Source: an uncultured Collinsella sp.
Lineage (GTDB): Bacteria; Actinomycetota; Coriobacteriia; Coriobacteriales; Coriobacteriaceae
NCBI GenBank assembly: GCA_900542235.1
Contig: UQNB01000063.1
Coordinates: 1 to 11,280, forward strand
Length of the DNA stretch: 11,280 nt
Direction of reading: 5' to 3'
This document shows positions 7,254-11,280 of the stretch, piece after piece. The position numbers and the translations under genes are program-made. Numbering within the stretch: the stretch's first letter is position 1; each line of letters opens with the position of its first letter. Below the pieces are notes generated by a model. The model did not search any database. It was not told the DNA's origin and was given only the letters and a program-made list of their open reading frames with translations.

Positions 7254-8125
7254 TACCCTAGGCGCTCCATAATGGTCGCGGCGATCGCAGGACGATTCAT
7301 AGTGTACAGGTGCAGACCGGCGGCACCGTGCTCCTTGAGGTCGCAAAGCTGACGGGCGGCATAATCTACACCGGCTGCCTGCAGGCTCTCGGGGTCGTTC
7401 TCGTACTTGGCGAGAATCTTGATGACGGGGGAGGGCAGCGACGCACCGCACATAAAGACCATGCGGCTGATTTGCGACTTGCCCATAAACGGCATGATGC
7501 CCGCGGTAATGGGCACGGTGATGCCCGCCTTGTCGGCAAGCTCGCGGAAGCGGTAGAAGCACTCGTTGTCAAAGAAGAGCTGCGTCACAAAGAAGCTCGC
7601 GCCGGCGTCCTGTTTTTGCTTGAGGTATTCGACCGAAGCGTTGAGGTCCTCACAGGCAATGTGGCCCTCGGGGTAGGCCGCGGCGCCCACACAAAAGCCG
7701 GCGTCGACAAGCTCGGGGATGAGGTCACGGGCGTAGGCGTAGTCCGAGGCGGGCTTGTCATCCTCGGTCGCGCCAGTGGGCAGATCACCGCGCAGGGCCA
7801 GGATGTTTTCTACGCCGGCGGAGCGGTATTCGTCGATCTTGGCGGCGATATCGGCGTGCGAGCGGCCCACGCAGGTAAGGTGCGCCACCGAGGGCGTATT
7901 GAATTCGCTCGTAATCATATGCGCGATGGGGGCGGTGGTGGCGCCGTTGCCCGAGCCGCCGGCAGAGCAGGTGACCGAGACAAAGCTCGGCGAAAGCTTG
8001 CACAGATTGCCTGCCACCTCGCGAGCCGTGTTGAGGGTAAGCTCGCCCTTGGGCGGGAACATCTCAAACGAAACGGGTGCGGTGCCCTGGGATGCTGCCT
8101 GCTTAAAAACCTCGTCGACGCGCAT
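7253..8125 (-). CDS. metF: 5,10-methylenetetrahydrofolate reductase
   Basis: This encodes 290 aa, the usual MetF length. It is a flavin-dependent cytosolic enzyme that reduces 5,10-methylene-THF to 5-methyl-THF, the methyl donor for MetH downstream. Diagnostic motifs are SFEMFPPKGE (catalytic Glu21), FVSVTCSAGGSGN (48-60), ENILALRGDLPTG (106-118, folate-contacting Asp113), AAYPEGH and FFVTQLFFDN, then ITAGIMPF. ATG 8125 was chosen because AAAGGAG lies six bases upstream; the frame extends upstream without homology. Its stop overlaps the reactivation-gene start, so it heads the methionine operon. No cobalamin or SAM riboswitch signature is apparent upstream. Confidence 0.96.
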   Translation of the reverse strand: MRVDEVFKQAASQGTAPVSFEMFPPKGELTLNTAREVAGNLCKLSPSFVSVTCSAGGSGNGATTAPIAHMITSEFNTPSVAHLTCVGRSHADIAAKIDEYRSAGVENILALRGDLPTGATEDDKPASDYAYARDLIPELVDAGFCVGAAAYPEGHIACEDLNASVEYLKQKQDAGASFFVTQLFFDNECFYRFRELADKAGITVPITAGIMPFMGKSQISRMVFMCGASLPSPVIKILAKYENDPESLQAAGVDYAARQLCDLKEHGAAGLHLYTMNRPAIAATIMERLG

Positions 8126-8264
8126 ATCGTGCTCCTTTAGATACGTAATAGTGTGATGTGTTGTAAGGATTCTACAGCACCACTGTGTCACGGTGGAGTT
8201 TCGCTCGCTATTCGGGGATACCAATCAAAGATGCCTTGCTATCGACATTCCCTATAGCAGAGCG

Positions 8265-8340
8265 GTCAATCTAGGATGGGGCTATAAAGACTGGTATCTG
8301 ATGCGAAATACCAGTTAATAGAGCCCCATCCCAAATTGAC
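8265..8340. repeat. 33-bp imperfect inverted repeat forming a long hairpin
   Basis: The arms 8265-8297 and 8308-8340 match at 27 of 33 positions around a 10-base loop (8298-8307). GTCAAT closes the outer end, GGATGGGGCT is perfect in the middle and ACTGGTAT is perfect at the loop. Two outer mismatches (7th and 9th positions) become G-U pairs only in minus-strand RNA; the others cluster in one internal loop. The genes flanking it diverge, so termination is not an obvious role. It could be a small mobile element or a folded metF leader. Confidence 0.6.
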
Positions 8341-8418
8341 TACCCTTAAACCATGGGGAGAGGTCTGCAATTTATACAGTTGATTGGCTGTTGAGGGCGG
8401 CAACGCCGCCGCGATGCG

Positions 8419-8488
8419 GTAACCTCATTGATTGGTTTCGTGACAGCAACATAACGGTAATGTTGCGGAAACACGACGAGCCTAATCT
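8419..8488 (+). promoter_or_regulatory. Candidate glnA control region
   Basis: A dyad GCAACAT (8446-8452) / ATGTTGC (8460-8466) is flanked by GTTTC (8435-8439) and GAAAC (8468-8472). GTAAC (8419-8423) and GTGAC (8440-8444) are spaced about two helical turns apart, loosely recalling GlnR-type boxes (GTnAC-n6-GaAAC). TAATCT (8483-8488) is a possible -10 just downstream. The match is partial and the regulator is unknown. Confidence 0.3.
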
Positions 8489-8551
8489 ATGACTCGTTCG
8501 TTAGTAATCAACACCGCTTCTCACGCGGTGCCGATACGAAGGGAGTTCCGT

Positions 8552-10639
<2,088 letters not shown>

Positions 10640-10668
10640 AGCGTAACTGACATATCGTCACGGTATTG

Positions 10669-10707
10669 AGCCGGGGTCCGCATCGCGCGGGCCCCGGCTA
10701 TTTGTTT
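10669..10707 (+). terminator. Rho-independent terminator of glnA
   Basis: AGCCGGGGTCCGC (10669-10681) pairs with GCGGGCCCCGGCT (10687-10699, one G-U) around a five-base loop. TATTTGTTT follows. It starts 30 bases after the glnA stop. Confidence 0.9.
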
Positions 10708-10759
10708 GCGAAGGACGCTTTGGATCCCGCTTTGCAACTGATTCGCCCACACAATAAGG

Positions 10760-10988
10760 GGTCGTGGGCAAAAAACGTCAAATATGAGTACTGTCACAAG
10801 CCCTGTAGCATTATCTTTTTGCAAAATATGCAGTGTTACGCAACATATGTCCAAGTACTTAGCTGATAAATGCCTGCAATTCCTCCGCCGTAGGACGCCT
10901 TGTGTCCAAATCGCCTTCTGATGGCATGAAATCGCTGTTACTAAATTGGTAACAGTACTCATATTTGCTATTTTTTGTCCACGGGCCC
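10760..10988. repeat. MITE-like element with about 38-bp terminal inverted repeats
   Basis: The left arm (10760-10797) and right arm (10949-10988) are near reverse complements. CAAATATGAGTACTGT (10779-10794) is exactly inverted at 10952-10967, and GTGGGCAAAAAA pairs with TTTTTTGTCCAC (10971-10982) with one G-U. A three-base mismatch separates these blocks. The roughly 150-base interior is AT-rich and contains no gene. It also holds CTGTTAC/GTAACAG (10935-10941/10949-10955), a small hairpin competing with the large stem. The shape fits a non-autonomous mobile element; no target duplication is obvious. Confidence 0.65.
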
Positions 10989-11008
10989 TTGGATGACAGT
11001 GTGATTTT

Positions 11009-11041
11009 ATGCCTTCGGGGTTCGAATCCCGGCGTATGGGT
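11009..11041 (+). other. T-arm-like fragment, possible tRNA or att remnant
   Basis: GGGGTTCGAATCCC (11017-11030) resembles a tRNA T-arm on the plus strand, and TATGCC (11009-11014) pairs with GGCGTA (11031-11036). No acceptor, D-arm or anticodon arm can be assembled around it, so it is not a gene. It could be the 3' scrap of a tRNA used as an integration site. Confidence 0.35.
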
Positions 11042-11044
11042 AGC

Positions 11045-11075
11045 AAAAAGCCCGCTACCGAATTGGTAACGGGCT
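11045..11075 (-). terminator. Rho-independent terminator of tRNA-Glu
   Basis: On the minus strand AGCCCGTTACC (11075-11065) pairs with GGTAGCGGGCT (11059-11049) around a five-base loop, followed by TTTTT. It lies about 13 bases past the tRNA 3' end. Confidence 0.9.
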
Positions 11076-11087
11076 TCACAGATTCTG

Positions 11088-11164
11088 TGGTGCCCCCAGC
11101 GGGATTCGAACCCGCGATATCCACCTTGAAAGGGTGGCGTCCTTGGCCGCTAGACGATGGGGAC
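11088..11164 (-). tRNA. tRNA-Glu (anticodon UUC)
   Basis: The minus strand folds as a complete cloverleaf. The acceptor GTCCCCA/TGGGGGC has one U-G pair. The D-arm contains TAGCGGCCAAGG. The anticodon stem CCACC/GGTGG closes the loop CTTTCAA, giving anticodon TTC. The T-arm is GCGGG-TTCGAAT-CCCGC, the discriminator is A, and CCA is encoded (11090-11088). It is 77 bases long with CCA. It has its own promoter and terminator, so it is a single-gene unit. Confidence 0.97.
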
Positions 11165-11174
11165 AGCGGGAAAG

Positions 11175-11183
11175 AGTATAGCA
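11175..11183 (-). promoter_or_regulatory. Extended -10 promoter for tRNA-Glu
   Basis: On the minus strand TGCTATACT is an extended -10 (TGnTATACT) about 11 bases before the first base of the tRNA. No good -35 lies at the usual distance, which fits an extended -10 promoter. Confidence 0.75.
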
Positions 11184-11223
11184 GACTTTTTTGCCGGCGC
11201 GTATATCGTTGGCAAACTGGAAA

Positions 11224-11258
11224 ACCACCACAAAGGTACCTGTCCCCTTTGTGGTGGT
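11224..11258. repeat. REP-like hairpin with 13-bp perfect arms
   Basis: ACCACCACAAAGG (11224-11236) is exactly inverted at 11246-11258 around the loop TACCTGTCC. The GGTACCTGTCCCC core resembles palindromic repeats known to accompany REP-associated tyrosine transposases; this is from memory. No transposase lies in the window. Confidence 0.6.
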
Positions 11259-11280
11259 GGGGTGCTAGGGGAGGAGCTTC

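Larger units (their letters stand above)
8126..8551. other. Divergent metF-glnA intergenic region
   Basis: These 426 bases separate divergent metF and glnA. I see no convincing gene. The region holds the long inverted repeat at 8265-8340, a GGCGGC-AAC-GCCGCC hairpin (8396-8410) enclosed by TGAGG/CCTCA, and the dyad at 8435-8472. It also holds three copies of TTGATTGG: inverted at 8221-8228, direct at 8380-8387 and 8428-8435. A CCACC...GTGG dyad (about 8187-8205) lies nearer metF. Confidence 0.6.

Noticed and set aside
8126..8350. Cobalamin, SAM or THF riboswitch upstream of metF
   Set aside because: I found no B12 box, SAM-I core or THF-aptamer signature. The long hairpin does not resemble these classes.

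Overview
The window looks like a chromosomal segment of a high-GC anaerobic actinobacterium of the Collinsella/Coriobacteriia type. This is inference, from strong G/C bias at third codon positions, a type III glutamine synthetase, a PFL/UPF0210 protein, a cobalamin-dependent methionine synthase whose reactivation domain is a separate gene, and several AT-rich inverted-repeat elements between genes. No database search was possible, so family names rest on motif recognition.

Layout. Positions 8-113 hold a nested inverted-repeat element. The minus strand from 8125 down to 145 carries, in transcription order: metF (8125-7253), a MetH reactivation-domain gene (7253-6462, start overlapping the metF stop), a C5-cytosine DNA methyltransferase (6352-5192), a DUF4928-type predicted restriction endonuclease (5229-4216), metH (4232-1618, with a frameshift near 3910) and a PFL-family gene (1509-145). 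The 8126-8551 gap between the divergent metF and glnA genes holds a long hairpin and a short repeated motif. The plus strand then carries glnA type III (8552-10639) with a strong terminator. The right end holds a MITE-like inverted-repeat element (10760-10988), a T-arm-like tRNA scrap, and tRNA-Glu(UUC) on the minus strand with its own extended -10 promoter and terminator. A REP-like hairpin lies at 11224-11258.

How the genes work together. MetF makes 5-methyl-THF, MetH passes the methyl group to homocysteine through cobalamin, and the reactivation protein rescues oxidised MetH with SAM. This is a coherent methionine/one-carbon cluster.

The main point of interest is a low-GC two-gene restriction-modification (R-M) cassette lodged between the reactivation gene and metH. 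Both edges carry the same 9-bp sequence, GCTATTCGC, in inverted orientation (4215-4223 and 6473-6481). The metH gene just downstream has lost a clear ribosome-binding site, has an atypical N-terminus, and contains a frameshift. At that frameshift a short homologous segment of the homocysteine-binding domain appears twice, in two frames and two divergent versions. This suggests that acquisition of the cassette was accompanied by an imprecise recombination that damaged or remodelled metH, or else that the assembly joins two strains.
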